A stretch of DNA of 64,000 nucleotides, from contig NC_053044.1 of the NCBI RefSeq assembly GCF_003473485.1, forward strand, positions 36,646,091 through 36,710,090. The letters are read 5' to 3'. The position numbers and the translations under genes are program-made. Below, in pieces: positions 10,360 through 23,606 of the stretch; positions within the stretch are counted from its first letter, which is position 1, and the number at the start of each line of letters is the position of its first letter. This DNA comes from Medicago truncatula. Lineage: Eukaryota; Streptophyta; Magnoliopsida; Fabales; Fabaceae. A model generated the notes under the pieces. That model saw only the letters and a list, made by a program, of their open reading frames with translations. It had not been told where the DNA came from and ran no database searches.

Positions 10360-13296
10360 ATGGATGCCTCAAACAAGTCAGATGATGTGGGGAAAACCCT
10401 TGAGACACAAGCCAAAGCTTTTTTTGACTCTGCTCCTTCTTTGCACAACAGTCATGAAATAACTCAAAAATTGATTCAATTCATTCAACACAATTCTTCA
10501 TCATTAGGTAAGTTAGCTTCAACTATAGCATTCACATTTGCATATTTTTTATATGTTGCTTTATGCTTCCCTTGTAAAAATGATGTTTGGTGGTTTTTGG
10601 GACCTCTGAAAATGGGAAAGCTAGAAGAATTGTTTGTGTGACTTCTGGTGGTACCACTGCTCCATTGGAGCAACTATGTGTCCGGTATGTTGATAATTTC
10701 AGTTCCGGTCATCGAGGGGCCATTTCTACCGAGTACGACGCACTTTCCTTGTTTTCGTAGAAATAAACTGGTTAATGTTCGTTTCTATGCTCTTGAGAAG
10801 AATGTGTTGGTGGTTATTTTGCAGGTACTTTCTGAAGGCTGGATATGCTGTTATCTTTTTGCACCGTAGGTAAATTTCTTATCATGTAATTTATCCTTTT
10901 CTCATGTTTGATGTGTTGATTTACCAATGAATAATTATGCAGGGGGAGTTACCAGCCATTTTGCAGATCCATTCCTGATGATCCCTTACTTGAATGCTTC
11001 GAGCTGACCAACGATTTAAATATTCAAGGTTTTCCATTTCTGTTTTCTCCTCGCCTCATGCCATAATAAGATAAATAGACTAATATCTATAATCGTATGA
11101 ACAATCATTTACATATACATTGCACTTGATATCTTGATAGTCTAACAATACTTGACAATGCATGTTATTAATGTTGTATGGTATTATGCTATTAAGTTTA
11201 TTCTTCTAGATGAGTCTTACCCTTTAGTCTTTACTACGGTTCATCAAAGATTAACCTAAGTGCGCCGATATGATTTATACTTCATGACTTAATTAATATC
11301 CTTAATTTTTCTTGTGAATTGATATTGCTACTTTATAAAATCAACTTGGATTTTTTGATTTTGCTAAATTACATTTTTTTTCTTTCAGTTCGCAAGGCTT
11401 ATTCTGAAGCAGTGAAAAGAGCTATTTTGGATCATCATACTGTATGATCTATTGATTGGATTTTGTGTCATCTTCTATTAGTGTTTCTGTAACTTCATTT
11501 TGTCTCTTTTTAATAATTTTACATTAGCTTAGCTGATTCAAATGTAATTATAGCTTCATTTGGGCTTTTGTTCCACTGCAGGCAGTGGCAGGCGGTCATT
11601 TGTTAAAACTTCCTTTCAGCACCATATTTGAGTATCTTCAGGTTAGCTTAGTCGTTGTTTTTATATTATAAGTCCTGTTTGATGCAACAAATAAGGACAT
11701 TTCAGTCTCCTATATGGTATTCAATCCCATTCTCTATCTATCCGAGTCGTGTGATAACTGCAATCAACCATGGAAAAGGATTAATTATTGTGCTTTTTGT
11801 TCCATGTGTTGTCAGTTTTTAATTGCAAAATAGAGCTCATTGTTTTATTTAACTATCAGATTTTCTTGCACTAACTAATGAGTGCTAATTGCCTTTTGTT
11901 TAATAGATGTTGCAGATGATTGCAATCTCAATGAGGTGTATTGGCCTACGTGGGATGTTTTATCTTGCTGCTGCAGTATCTGACTATTATGTTCCTTGGA
12001 AGAATATGGTATAAATATGTTATGTTAGCTCTTGATTTCATGAATGTTTTGATGCTATATATATATATATATATATGACTTTAATCTTGGTTAAAATGTC
12101 TATTTAATTGGTTAAGGGACAAGAGATTCATCATTTGAAGAATTTTTAAGTATTGCTTGTATCAAAGATGGAATACTCACATTGATTTAATCCAATAAGA
12201 GAGTGAGTGTTAGAAAGAGTTCCTATAGCACTCTTCTTAGAGAATTTGCACTTATGTTTTCAATTCTTGCTTCTATTTCAGTAAGCATGAAAGTTATGAA
12301 TGGTGGCTTGTGTTCTGTCTGGTAGTTTAACTTGTAATGCAATAGTAGCTTTTAAGACTTGCTTCAACTTTCTTGTTTCATGTTAATCTTACAGGTGGAG
12401 CACAAAATTCAGTCAGGACCACCCCTCTTGGATGTGAAACTTTTTCAAGTGCCAAAAATGTTGTCAGTAATTCGGAAAGACTGGGCTCCTCAAGCTTTCT
12501 GTGTATCTTTCAAGGTATTAATGGTATTAATTTGTTAAACTGAGGAGTAAAAAGCAATTTTTTTTGGTTTATAGAATTCTATATGGATATTTACCATTTT
12601 GATAAATTCTGAATTGCACTTAACATAGAAAAAATATCTTGATACAGAAATTTGAGAGAGTTTTGCTTAGAGAACATATGTGAAAATGAGTTTAGTCTAG
12701 TTCTACATGTGATGACAGCTTGCATGTAATCAAGCACCCTTTCCACGGTTATAGAAGAATAAACTAAAATTATACTGATTTTCTAAAGGAAATGGTTATC
12801 TATGTTTTCTTCCAAGAATATTTAGAAAATGAAATGTCTGTGACCTGAAATAGCACACCACATGAGTGGATCAAAATACATCTTGGTAGTAATCTCTGAT
12901 CAGGTATTCATGTTAGCGAGATTATTTTTCTGTTTTCAAAACAGGACATCCAGATTTTCTTAAAAAAAGAAAAGAATAACAGGCAACCAAAAATAGGACA
13001 TGAGTAAAATATTCTTTGACACATTACTGAAATTTTCTTTCCTCCTTGTATGACAGTTAGAGACAGATTCAAGCATTCTTGTAAACAAGGCTAATGCGGC
13101 TCTTGAAAAGTATAAGATGCATGCAGTTGTTGCAAATGAACTCGCAACTCGTAAGGAGCAAGTGGTGGTCGTCACTAGTGCTGAGAAGATTACCGGTATG
13201 CGAGACAATAGTGAGTCTGCTAATGATGTAGAGAATCCCTTGATTAAACTTCTTTCTAAGAGACATATCACTTACATTGAGGATTCCGGTAGGTGA
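10360..13296 (+). CDS. PPCS: Phosphopantothenate-cysteine ligase
   Basis: This enzyme joins 4'-phosphopantothenate and cysteine in coenzyme A synthesis. Proposed exons are 10360-10510, 10621-10732, 10825-10869, 10943-11028, 11389-11441, 11582-11641, 11907-12008, 12395-12514 and 13057-13296. They sum to 969 nt (322 residues), close to the usual eukaryotic size. Family blocks are clear: [70 protein letters not shown] and VVANEL. Junction 1 is uncertain. The in-frame phrase SENGKARR just upstream of the chosen acceptor (GGGAAAG at 10620) looks like coding sequence, but no AG precedes it. The residue after LEQ is Leu where I recall Arg. The gene faces the J-domain gene tail to tail. Confidence 0.9.
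12056..12077. repeat. (AT)n microsatellite
   Basis: A pure run of about 11 AT dinucleotides lies in PPCS intron 7. Confidence 0.9.
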
Positions 13297-13942
13297 GTCT
13301 GTAGAGTGACTTAGGCTTTGACCTTTGGTTTCCTTTTATGATATTGATAGGTAGAGTAAGAAATATAACTCATGTCTTCATTTGTGCTAAAGATATTGAT
13401 TAACTTCTTGTATATCCTGTTGTTATCTTCACAGTTCTATCTCTTATTAATTGAATATAAGGACAGGAAAACAATACAAATTAATCTCAAATCATTTGTT
13501 ATACAGAGTTAACATTATGTTGGGTTGGCTGGAAGGTATAGTCTTTGTTGCCTTGTTGAATTTGGACCTTTGTGTATCAGATTAGAGTACCTTCAATACT
13601 CGTACATAAAAAAGTTGACACCTCATTCCAACACCGTATGGGATTAGTTTCTAAAAACTGATTGGGGGATTCCCTTGGCACATAAAATTAGAACTGAAAT
13701 TAAAATTCTGAATTATTTCAGTTCCTCAGTCCAAATGACCCTAATTGCAATGATAAATTCTCATTCAATTTAGTCTGGAAGTAACAAAACATATGTACAT
13801 ATATCTCCTTTTTTTGATGTTACATATATCTTCTGTATAATTATAATAATTAAAGAATTGTCAGATCCATGGAGGGAGACATTATGGTATTGGATCCACA
13901 TATTAGCTACTGGTAAGAATATAGACACCAGTCTCACATTCA
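13297..13942. other. Convergent gap between PPCS and J-domain genes
   Basis: This holds the 3' UTRs and poly(A) signals of two converging genes. The sequence is AT-rich without a further open frame of note. Confidence 0.5.
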
Positions 13943-16705
13943 CTATAATTCCTCGTCACTATCATCAAGCTCAAGACCTTCTGCGGCTAAGAGATGGCCT
14001 ATAGTCTTCTTCATTTCTTCGTCGGCCTTTTTTCGCATTATATCTCTCTTCTGCAGTATAAGTGTGTGCCTTTTAAGGGTACTGCTGAAATGTTCAGCTG
14101 AAGCCTTCTTTTCTCTTGCCAGAATCTTCCTATATTCATCTGGATCAACCTGAGATTTCATAAATACTTCCCAGTCATTTGCAAGGGGGGAAAATAGCAT
14201 ATGGTTCTGAGAGGTAATGAAATATGTGATACTGACATTTTCCAACACTCTATTCTTTGGTGAAAAACAGCTCTATGATGTTTATGTATGAAGCTAGGAC
14301 CATGGATTCTTCCGAATCACTCAATATTGGAAGTGAAATGTAACAACAACTGACTATAACTTTATTTGTAGGGAGAAAACCAAGGTGATACAGTCATTTA
14401 ATCCTACAGTTAACTGACAACATATTCAAGCATACCCTAATACCTTTGAACGAGAAAGTTGACGAGCACGAACATTCAACTCACGCTGCTGCTGCTCAGC
14501 CCAAGCATAAATTGCCATATCACCCCGCTGATTAAAAGCTTTTCGTTTTTTCATAAGCCACTCCATCCATGCTTGAGATGCCTGAATGACACAGCACATC
14601 AATCTAAAATACAAAGAAAATTGATATATTCTATTAATAAGAACAAAAATTTACATCCATCACTGGTCGTATCGATTTTAAGATTTATGAGTTTTCGAGG
14701 CAACACTTGAAAGTATTTCCATTTCAGGCTGTATCAAAGCCACAGATATAAGAGTGGCTAGTAAATAATTCAAAGCGTCTTCTGTGGACAAAAGATTAAA
14801 CAGTAGTCATTTGTTGAAGTTCATCAGGCTCTGTCATGCTTTTAGCTTTTAAACAAAGGGTAGAAATTCATCATATCTCTTTCCTTCCTATAGGATTAAC
14901 AAATGTGATTCGATTACTCAACAGCATTAATTAATATTTTAGCATTTATTTTGCTGAACAGTCCATCCATAGATTAGATATTAGTTTAACTGACCAGCTT
15001 GAAACGTAGAAGAAGAAGAAGAAATTGAAACAGCTTCATCAATTATTTAAGTTGCAAAGACTTGGATTGGTTCAGGCTTGATAGTTGATACTACTAATCA
15101 CAGATATTATAATTCGCATGAAATCCCATATAACAAGTTCCTGACGTGTGCAATGTAAAAATAAATGTGCAAAATAGAATGCTAAGTTCCTAAGTAAATG
15201 ATAAAAAAAGTACCTAGTCAACTATTGATAACCACAAAAATAAAAATATTACCTTCATAGGGTTGGCCTGGTTAGCCATGTCATATTTTTTCCGCCTCTC
15301 TGAATCTATAAGCAACTCATAAGCAGCTTGAATCTTGATGAACCTAGCTTCTGCTGTTTCACCTTCCTCAAGGATTCCCCTTCCATCATAGACTTGAAGA
15401 GTAAAGTATAAGGAGATTATTACATATTGAGAGTTTATATTCATCTTTAATAAAAAAAACACTAGCACAGAAGAAACATATCACAAACAACTAATGGTGT
15501 ATTGGTATGTCTGAAAACACAGTAAGATCGTACTGAACACACAATGATTCCGAAGCTCCAAGAGTTATCTAATTTTTTTTTTTACTAATGAGTTAACTTG
15601 TTGATAACTGCACAGTAACCACGTGAAAATTGTTCTTTCCAATCATACACTAAGTTGTATGGCTCATAGTTGGAGAAACACTTGGCAAGCAAATACACTA
15701 TTAGTTGTTTGTGATATGTTTCTTCTGTGTAGAGTGAACATGCTTATGGAGAAAAACAAACATCTTACAAGTCCTAGTATATACTAACATTCAAAACATT
15801 TTAAAGACAAAATGATAACCATTAAGTAGTTGCAGTTGCAGTTGCTTAGCTTCATCTTAAATGAAAAAATAATATATTACTGCTATATATGATTAATATA
15901 GGATCAAATTCAAACAAACAATGAAGCCATCAAAATCAGAAGTTCATAACTTTCATAAGACCCTAAAATAAAAAAAGTAGGTAAGATCAAGATACATACC
16001 ATCTGGATGATAAAATTTCGCCAAACGTCTATAAGCAATCTTTATCTGCTCATCATCAGCATCTCCTTCCAATTCTGTTGTTTCAGCATACACAATTGAT
16101 GAACAAACATTCAAAACAAAACAATTATCCACAAAAAAAGACCAACATCACACAAACATACTCCACACAGTAACAAACCCAAACACATCCATTTCTTATT
16201 TTCTGCATAACCCATCATTCAAGTAGTTAATCTTTGAACCATGAATGAATGAATTACAATTCCACTAACAAATTTCTGATAAAATTATACCAGGAAAGCG
16301 AAAATTACTAATTTTTTAACAGTTAGATTAATGTTAACCAATTTCTTCCGAAAGGAACAAACTTTAAAGCAAAAACTACCAATTTTTAGCTGTTAGATTA
16401 ATTTTGCCCAATTTTTCCAAAAAGGAACAAACTTGAAAGCAAAAATTACCAAGAGTTTCATATGGGGTTTTTTGTTGATCCCAATTTGTTGCTTTCGCCA
16501 CAGTTCTCTTCTGATTGAGGCGAAACTGAGGCATGGGTCTGCTCGAATTACCCGAAGAACCAAGCCATGTAGAATATAACCACGGAGATTGTAAATAGGG
16601 TTTGCAATTAGGGTTCCAAAATGAGGCCCTAAATCGAAATTGGTGTCTGCAATTAATAAAGGAGAACACTGTTTGAGTTCTGCATAGGGTTCTTAGATTG
16701 CTCAT
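13943..16705 (-). CDS. J-domain (DnaJ-like) organellar co-chaperone
   Basis: J proteins stimulate the ATPase of Hsp70 chaperones. Proposed exons are 16705-16450, 16074-16000, 15392-15253, 14581-14444 and 14149-13943. All have GT-AG borders and sum to 816 nt (271 residues). The J domain starts near residue 79 (TPYETLELEGDADDE) and keeps the essential HPD at 108-110, followed by FIKIQAAYELLID. No zinc-finger or Gly/Phe region is visible, so it is a type III J protein. After it come a conserved ASQAWMEWLMKKRKAF block and an acidic C-terminal tail (DDSDEEL). The Arg/Ser-rich N terminus from MSNLRTLCRTQ looks like a mitochondrial or plastid transit peptide. An in-frame ATG 19 codons upstream (16762) is the alternative start. 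Confidence 0.88.
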
Positions 16706-17764
16706 ATTTTTTCTTTGAATTTCAAAGAGAATAGGTTTTTGGTTTTCAGTGATAACAAACACACATGAATCTGACAGAATCTTTTAATTTTAGCATTTTT
16801 TGTAATTTTTCTTGAAGAGGAAATTTTGATTTTGTTTTTTCTCATAGCCGTGAATTTTCCATTATTATTTTCCCGGGATATTTTTGTGGACAGTTTGGCT
16901 TCTTTTTGTGTTCCAAAATACCTAAAATATATTTAAGTTTTATCTGTATATAAAATTTACAACACTCACATACATTGCGCACTAACCACTTAAGTTAGAC
17001 ATGCGTCCAGATCACAAGGCACTCCAAACAATCAACCTTAAAATGGGATGCATAACTTTTTCTTATAGTCAAAGTTGTTAGATGATCGGAAGATGATGAC
17101 TCTCATAATGAATTTCACAACAAAAATGGGTTATTTAAAACAAAAGAGGTGTTGTAGTTCGGTTAGAGAAAATCTACATATAGTTATAACAAACCATTCC
17201 GAGAATGATGGTAGAGGTATCAAAATAAGGCCGTGATAGCGAGAATCGGTTATTTGTGACCAATACACCATTGAAGTATTTTTTTTTCCTTGAAGTTTCT
17301 AGTGTTGCATTTTCCAATTTATATAGTTTTGCGTAAGATATAATCATGAAATCAACCAATAATTTGTATAACATCTTCTGATCCTGTCTACAAGTCCTAG
17401 TGCCCCATTTGAATTGAAATGATTTATGTCCCTCTTCATTCAGAATATAACTTTTGAAATACACTTAAATTGCTACTCCTTTCAATTCAAAAGATGCTAA
17501 AACGAAGATGAACTCCTTTTAATTCAATATATAGTATGTACAAGCATACTCTAAACTAAACAGCATCAAATCACAACTCAATACATAGTATGTACAAGCA
17601 TACTCTAAACTTAATAGCATCAAATCATATAATATTGCCTCTTGCTGCTACACAACATTAAGTTTCGTTTATACACATAACATATAGATTCAACCAAAAT
17701 TTGAACATCTGTTCTGTAAAGTTGAAACTGAAGAAGTATCGTAAGCAGGTATCCGGCTCTTCCT
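16706..17764. other. Spacer between TGA 3' end and J-domain gene 5' end
   Basis: Both genes run on the minus strand, so this holds the J-domain promoter and leader and the TGA 3' UTR. A short direct repeat with core ATAGTATGTACAAGCATACT occurs twice, at about 17531 and 17586, each followed by CTAAACT and an AGCATCAAATCA motif. The 17174-17464 open frame has no recognised domain. Confidence 0.5.
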
Positions 17765-19691
17765 CTAAGGAGTAATCCTAGGTGACCTCATGGAATCGAA
17801 TGGACGAGAAGTCCAGAGAGAACAAATAGTACGAAGGCGATGAAAGTATTCCCCTAGAGCAATCAAGCCCCTAGCAGCTTGGTGCGTAGACAGGATGCGG
17901 GACATGTGTATCAGAGTTTGCTGCCTGAGATGATCTGCCTGTGGACAACACAAATCATTCACAATGTATCAAATTGAATAATGTAATGATGAGTAAGGGT
18001 CTAGTTATAGTTTGAACACCAGGACTTAGGATAAAAGAGTGGCATTAGAAAATTCCTAGTTGATTCAGATTTCTTGGTGTTACATTACCTGGATTACAAA
18101 ACCTTCTAGTCCCTCAAATTTGTCTATAGCAATAGCCATCTGAATTCCATGATTTGCTGCATTTAATGGAACAAATGCCATGTCTTGGACCAGACTCTCC
18201 TGGAGTTTATTTAGTCCTTGTGAAAGAGCATCTTCGGCTTGCTGAGACGACAGGTGAAGTTTTTTGATGCTAAACATCTGTTCATCAGACAAAGGCTCAA
18301 GTTGTGGCACAATGAGCTGTAGCAGAAAAAAAACTAATAATGGTTAGTGATTCGTTGAGGTTTCGAGAGTACCGACTTTTAATCTAATTTGCTATTAAGA
18401 TCAGATTTGTACATTTAGAAGCTGTGATGGCCGAGATCCTCCGATCCATAGGAAAAGTCGCTCTACGGATGGTTTCCACACACCGGAGATTAAATAGAGG
18501 GGATCAGCCTTTGCAGCATCCGTTTTCATTCTGAAAAGATCCGAGTAATGATTCAAGACACTCTGAACAACTAGACGGAGCTGCACTTCGGACGCATTAG
18601 TTTGAAATGCATTTCTGAGCTCTTCATTCCGCCTATGGTTCTCGTCAACCCAATTTCCGTATTCAATTTCAAACGCGACAATCCCTGGTTAACAGAACAC
18701 ACAAATCAATAAGAAAAATGTAACAAGAATTAAAAAAAAAATTAAGAATGCTTGAAATTAATATCAAGAATCACAAACCTGGGTTTATTGTTTCAGATGA
18801 TCCCATAAAACTGGTGTCTAATGCACTTCCTGTGGAAATACCCTGCAACTAAAGTACAAATTTTAATTTATGCCCAAAATTGACAATTGAAAGAGCATAA
18901 CATAAATATAAATAATAAGTAAAGATGGTAAATTAATTGTTAGTTTTGGTTCACCTGCTTTCTTGCTCTCCCAATCTCCAGCTCCAATTGCATGAGCTTT
19001 AATCTGCTTGATTCTAATTGTTTAACATAAGCCTGCACAATATTCAACCATATGATTCATATTTTGTATTAGTTAAAAGTTAGTTAGAAATATGTTTGTT
19101 AGTCAGTTATAACTGCTTTCATGTTTCATCATTATAAAATTTTCATTTCCTCAACCGTTTTACATAACAAAAGAACAAATCAAATGACTTTTCCTATAAG
19201 TAAATTTACTTATATTACCTTTTTGCGTTCCCGGCTTTTCTTAGCAGCCTCTCGATTCTGAGCGAGGCGTCTAAGTACCTGCACATAATGTCACAGACAC
19301 ATAAACAACTCAAAAACTTTCATGTTTTATCACAAAGATTTTGGACAAAAATCAAAATGTCACAATTTATGCCTTGATCAAATATCATTACCTTATTATT
19401 TGTAATCTCTTGTTCAGCTTCTGAATGCTCCCTTGGTTCATGTGGAATATATTCAGACTGCAAAATTCAAATTCATAAGATTGTTATATAATCTAGTTTC
19501 CACATTAAACATAAAAGTAACAATAATAAATAAATAAAATCAAATTATTAGTTATAACTCACCTTGTTCTCCATGCTAGTAGTGTTACTGTTCACAAGTA
19601 ACATTGGAGAAGCAATTGAATTAAGACCACCTTCAACTTTAAAGCTGTCACCCCACATGCTAACTTGCTGGAATGGCTCGTATATATCCAT
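17765..19691 (-). CDS. TGA3: TGA-class bZIP transcription factor
   Basis: TGA factors bind TGACG (as-1) elements and recruit NPR1-type coactivators in salicylic-acid responses. Proposed exons are 19691-19563, 19457-19392, 19278-19219, 19032-18955, 18842-18779, 18684-18413, 18316-18089 and 17938-17765, giving 356 residues. The start MDIYEPFQQVSMWGDSF matches the family N terminus. The bZIP lies at about 66-111 (NREAAKKSR from residue 73), and the DOG1 domain fills the C-terminal two thirds (YLISGVWKPSVERLFLWIGG, QQAEDALSQG, ARGLIALGEYFHRLR). The basic region reads SRERKK where SRLRKK is usual, and the TGA1 cysteine positions (260, 266) are Lys241 and Ser247. I assign it to the TGA3/TGA7 clade by sequence style and probable synteny; the exact orthologue is uncertain. 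Confidence 0.88.
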
Positions 19692-20260
19692 TAATCTCTC
19701 ACTAAATCCAATTGATAAAAATGGAATTTTCTACCTGATAATAATATTGAAGACAAAACACATTAATTTTAAACTGCAAAACAATAGACTTATGGTCTCT
19801 CATGTTAATTAAACTAATGCAATCACTATAAAAAAATCCAAAGCTCGAATCTTAAAAAAGAGATAAAAAACAGCTGTCTCCTAATTTGTTTTAGTCATTT
19901 TCTATGATTCAATACTCAAAAAGTTACAAATACCCCCCCCCCCCCCCCCCCCCTCCTCCTTAAAACAAATCAAGAGATAAACTAACCTTATGAACAAAAT
20001 AATTTCAAATAATCAAAATCAACATATTCATTCTATCAAATGAAATTCAAAATTTCAAAGTCTTGCATGACTTGAGTCCAAGCTTATGCTCAAATCAAGT
20101 TATGTAAATGGAAAATTGGAACCAAACTAAATACATATATATAGTACTACTAGAGAAGGAAGAATAGAGTACCAACCTATATAGATTTCTATGCTAACTT
20201 GAAAGAATTTTTAGCCTCAAAATTTGTTTAGTCTAAGAATGAAAGACCCTTCTGATTGAT
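19692..20260 (-). promoter_or_regulatory. TGA leader and proximal promoter
   Basis: The minus-strand sequence ATTATTATCAG|GTAGAAAATT ending near 19736 could be the acceptor of a leader intron, with a donor candidate near 20173 (ATAG|GTTGGT on the minus strand). TATATATA runs near 20135 and 20275 are possible TATA boxes. The 21-base C run is described separately. None of these was tested. Confidence 0.35.
19933..19953. repeat. C21 homopolymer
   Basis: Twenty-one consecutive C residues on the plus strand, followed by TCCTCCT. They lie 242 bp upstream of the TGA start codon. On the TGA sense strand this is a G21 run preceded by AGGAGGA, so it could form a G-quadruplex in DNA or in a primary transcript. 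Confidence 0.95.
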
Positions 20261-23200
20261 GCTAAGAATTGAATATATATAATGGACAAAATCAGTAGCT
20301 AGCTTAGTTGATGTGAAATAATGTCACTATTATTTGCCGCATGCAAACAAACTATTAAAGCAACGTTGGAATTAAAGATGACAAGTGAAATATATATAAT
20401 AGAGACATTAGATATAACTAATCAGTGATCATAACTTTTTCCTTTTCTTCTTTGGTTTATAATAATATATTTTGAAGCCACAACTTGCTAACTTTGTTAT
20501 GTTCCCACTTCATGAGAAACAGTGAGTGCCAAAGCTTTTTTTTTTTTAATTAAAAAAAAAATTGTAGTATACTAGTGCATTAAGAAAATGAAAAAGACTA
20601 CATAGAAGAAAGTACTTAACCACTTCATTGATCACATGTTCATCTTTTTTTTTTCTTTGGTACAATGTTCATCTTTACTTGATGTGATTGTGATTCATTC
20701 CTTGTCTTGCCCTGGACTTACGTGTATGGTAAGTTTTCATTATTTTATTATATTTTGCTCTTTAAATTTTAATGAAAGGGACAATTTAGACTTATTTTAA
20801 AGTAACAATAACACTTTAGTATTTTAAGTTAAAAATGCTGGCCAATTTTGTCTTTTTATTTATTTATTTTAGCATTAGAATTTTCAAGATTTTATATTTG
20901 TATTAATGCAACAAGAGTTCAATACAATATGTACAGATATTCTTAAATTTGAAGAACTAAATCACTAGTACTGTTTTGTAAACGTAAGATACCAAGTTAA
21001 TCGATTTTTTACAATTTTGAAGACCATGATGTCCCCCATTTCTTGTCCCTCTAATTTTTTGGTTGTGCCTTATGTATTGTCTATCATGAATTAAAAACTT
21101 ATCCTATGAAGCATGTATATTCACTTTTTTTTTTAACAAATGTATATTCACTTATGTTTGGAATGGTAATATACGGTGGAATGGAATGGAATAATTTAGT
21201 TATATTTCACTTCACTCCACTTCAGTACACCTTATACCACAAAATGATCTAATTATATTCACCCTATTATTGGGATCACATGATTAAGAGACTCGCTTAT
21301 CGATCAAATGTGTCATATTGTGTTAATTTATAGTTTAAGAAAAGATAAACACTTTATTAAGTGTAATTTTTTTTAAGGAAAGTGTAATATTCATTTATAT
21401 ATCCTAGACTTTTGTTATTTTTCTTTTATTTTAATCAAAAGTGAGCTTTGCAGTTTAATATTTGCATAGACGTTTAAACATTTTCATGCTTTTAAGAAAC
21501 ATCATGGGAACTTAATTGGATTTATAAAGTGTTTCTCGAAGGTGGTTCATATATATAATAGAGTATATTCTTTGAATTAATTTAAATTGATGTACTATTG
21601 TGTAAAAAAAGTTATACAGTCAAATAGTGTCGCAAACTCACACACATGTAAAGGAGATTATGTTTTCAAACCCAATATCATCCTAACAATTTTGGTATTA
21701 CCAGTTGAGTTGGATCTTACAAACCATTTTTTTGTGCGTCAATCCCTCGGTTCTTGGGGGAAGGGGTTTTAGCAGTCTAAAGTTCGGTCATGAGGTAAGG
21801 TTGACATAACTAAAGAATTGTTTCACCAAAAAATCGAATTTGAGTCCTTACGAACGATTCTTCATTTGATGGAGTTCATTGACTATTTGAGCTCAATTAA
21901 ATTTAGTTGCTTTTAATATGTCAAAATATAATTGGTTAATAGCATGATAGAGCCATGTTATTTAATTTGGCAAGGGCAGTCCCCCTTGCTGTTTTAGGTT
22001 ATCCTCTAACTTGCAGAATAGGAAGGATGAGTGAACCTTATCTTGTTTGTTCCTAAAAAGAAAAGTTGTATTTACCTAAAATACTCAATTGTTTCACTTT
22101 AGTGATCATACAAACCTGGCACATCATCAACTTTGATAGTAATGAAGTTATATATATAGTATGGTCTAGTTGATCATGTTCATGCCAACAGATTAAACTT
22201 GTATATTCCATCAAAGCTGTCCCTTCCAACCTCATAGGGAAAGGTATATGCGTTTCATAAACGACACATCCACGTACTCATGCATTGCTTTTATAAAGGT
22301 GAAGAAGATAAAACGATTTTGGAAAAAAGTAGTTAGTTATTATCTTCTTTATTTTCTTACTTTTTCTTCTTTTTCCATCAGCTATTACAGTGAATTACTC
22401 CATCAACTTTAACACCAATAATTTTCCTTTGATCTGATTATGATAACAATTAATTATATTATCAATCTTGAAGTTCATGATCTCCATTTCTTGTGGATTG
22501 TACATTTTTTGACTAGGCCACCTTTTAATCTGCTACAAAAAGCCCTGCATGCTTAACTACCGTGAATAACTTTTTTTTTTTTTAATATGTGTTCCTTGAC
22601 CTTAATGTAGCTATTAGTGCAGACACAGGCCTAAGAGTTTCGAGTTTCATTGTGATCCACTACCGAAAGGAAAAATATCACCATCTCTCCAATTTAACCA
22701 ATAAGTTATATTAAAAAAATATTTAATTTATAAGCATTGTTGGTGTAAGTGTTTTTTACATTGACATTCAATCATAGTCATCAAATAATTACAGACATTC
22801 CTTGTGGTTTAATAGCTAACTTTTATCCATTCAATAATATTTTAAGAGTTTTTTCAAATTTTAGTGGATTATGGTGTTGGGCCACTGAGGGGAGCTCGGG
22901 GGACTGCCCACACCGAGGCTAGAACAATCACACAAGTGAGAGAGACGTCACACACTCTTACCCAAAACCTTAAGGCTATGAGTTTATTATGGGTTCTCTT
23001 ACTTATAAGGTGTTCAACCTTTACTTTTCTATCTGATGTGAGACATATAACTCACACTTGTACACAACATATGGAACCCTATTTTCATAAGTTTGTCCTT
23101 TGCAAACTTGTCTCTTTTCAATATAGGTTTATCGTTTGCTAGCCTACGCTTCCGACTGCGTCGGTTAATATCATGAAGTAAAAAAATAATCAAGTGCGTC

Positions 23201-23606
23201 AATTTTCTTTGGCCAATTTTAGCTTATAATTAAGAATGATTGGAGTAATAAAACTTGTTTGATAGTCAGAATAAAGAGACAGAATATGATATATTTACCC
23301 TATCATGTTTAAATATAATGTTTGATGCATTAAAAAGATTGAATAAAATAAATCTTTTTTTTTTTTTTAAGGAAAAAATAAATCTTTTTTCTATCATATT
23401 TTGAAGATAACTTCGTATATATTTTAAAAAGAATTGAAGAAAAATAACTTTCAGGGGTAAAAAGTTTTTTTATAAGAACAGTTGTGAACAAATATTTTCC
23501 TAAAAATAAGTTTGGGACTATGGACCATATTTAGAGCTTTGAAGACCTCTTAACTAAGGCTTATTGAGTGGGAACTTTTTTTAGTGGGAGTGGAAACTTT
23601 CTAACA
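20261..23606. other. Long intergenic stretch, no gene seen
   Basis: This is AT-rich sequence between the TGA promoter and the first SINE. The only item I can name is the dispersed repeat at 22968-23078, listed separately. The open frame at 22864-23142 runs across that repeat and is not gene-like. Confidence 0.5.
22968..23078 (+). repeat. Dispersed repeat, plus-strand copy
   Basis: The motif order ATGAGTTTAT, CTTACTTATAAGGTGTTCAACC and TGAGACATATAACTCACA matches the reverse complement of 782-885. The two copies are about 22 kb apart and in opposite orientation. Confidence 0.5.

Noticed and set aside
22864..23142. 92-codon plus-strand frame
   Set aside because: It runs through a dispersed repeat that also occurs inverted near 782-885, with no domain.
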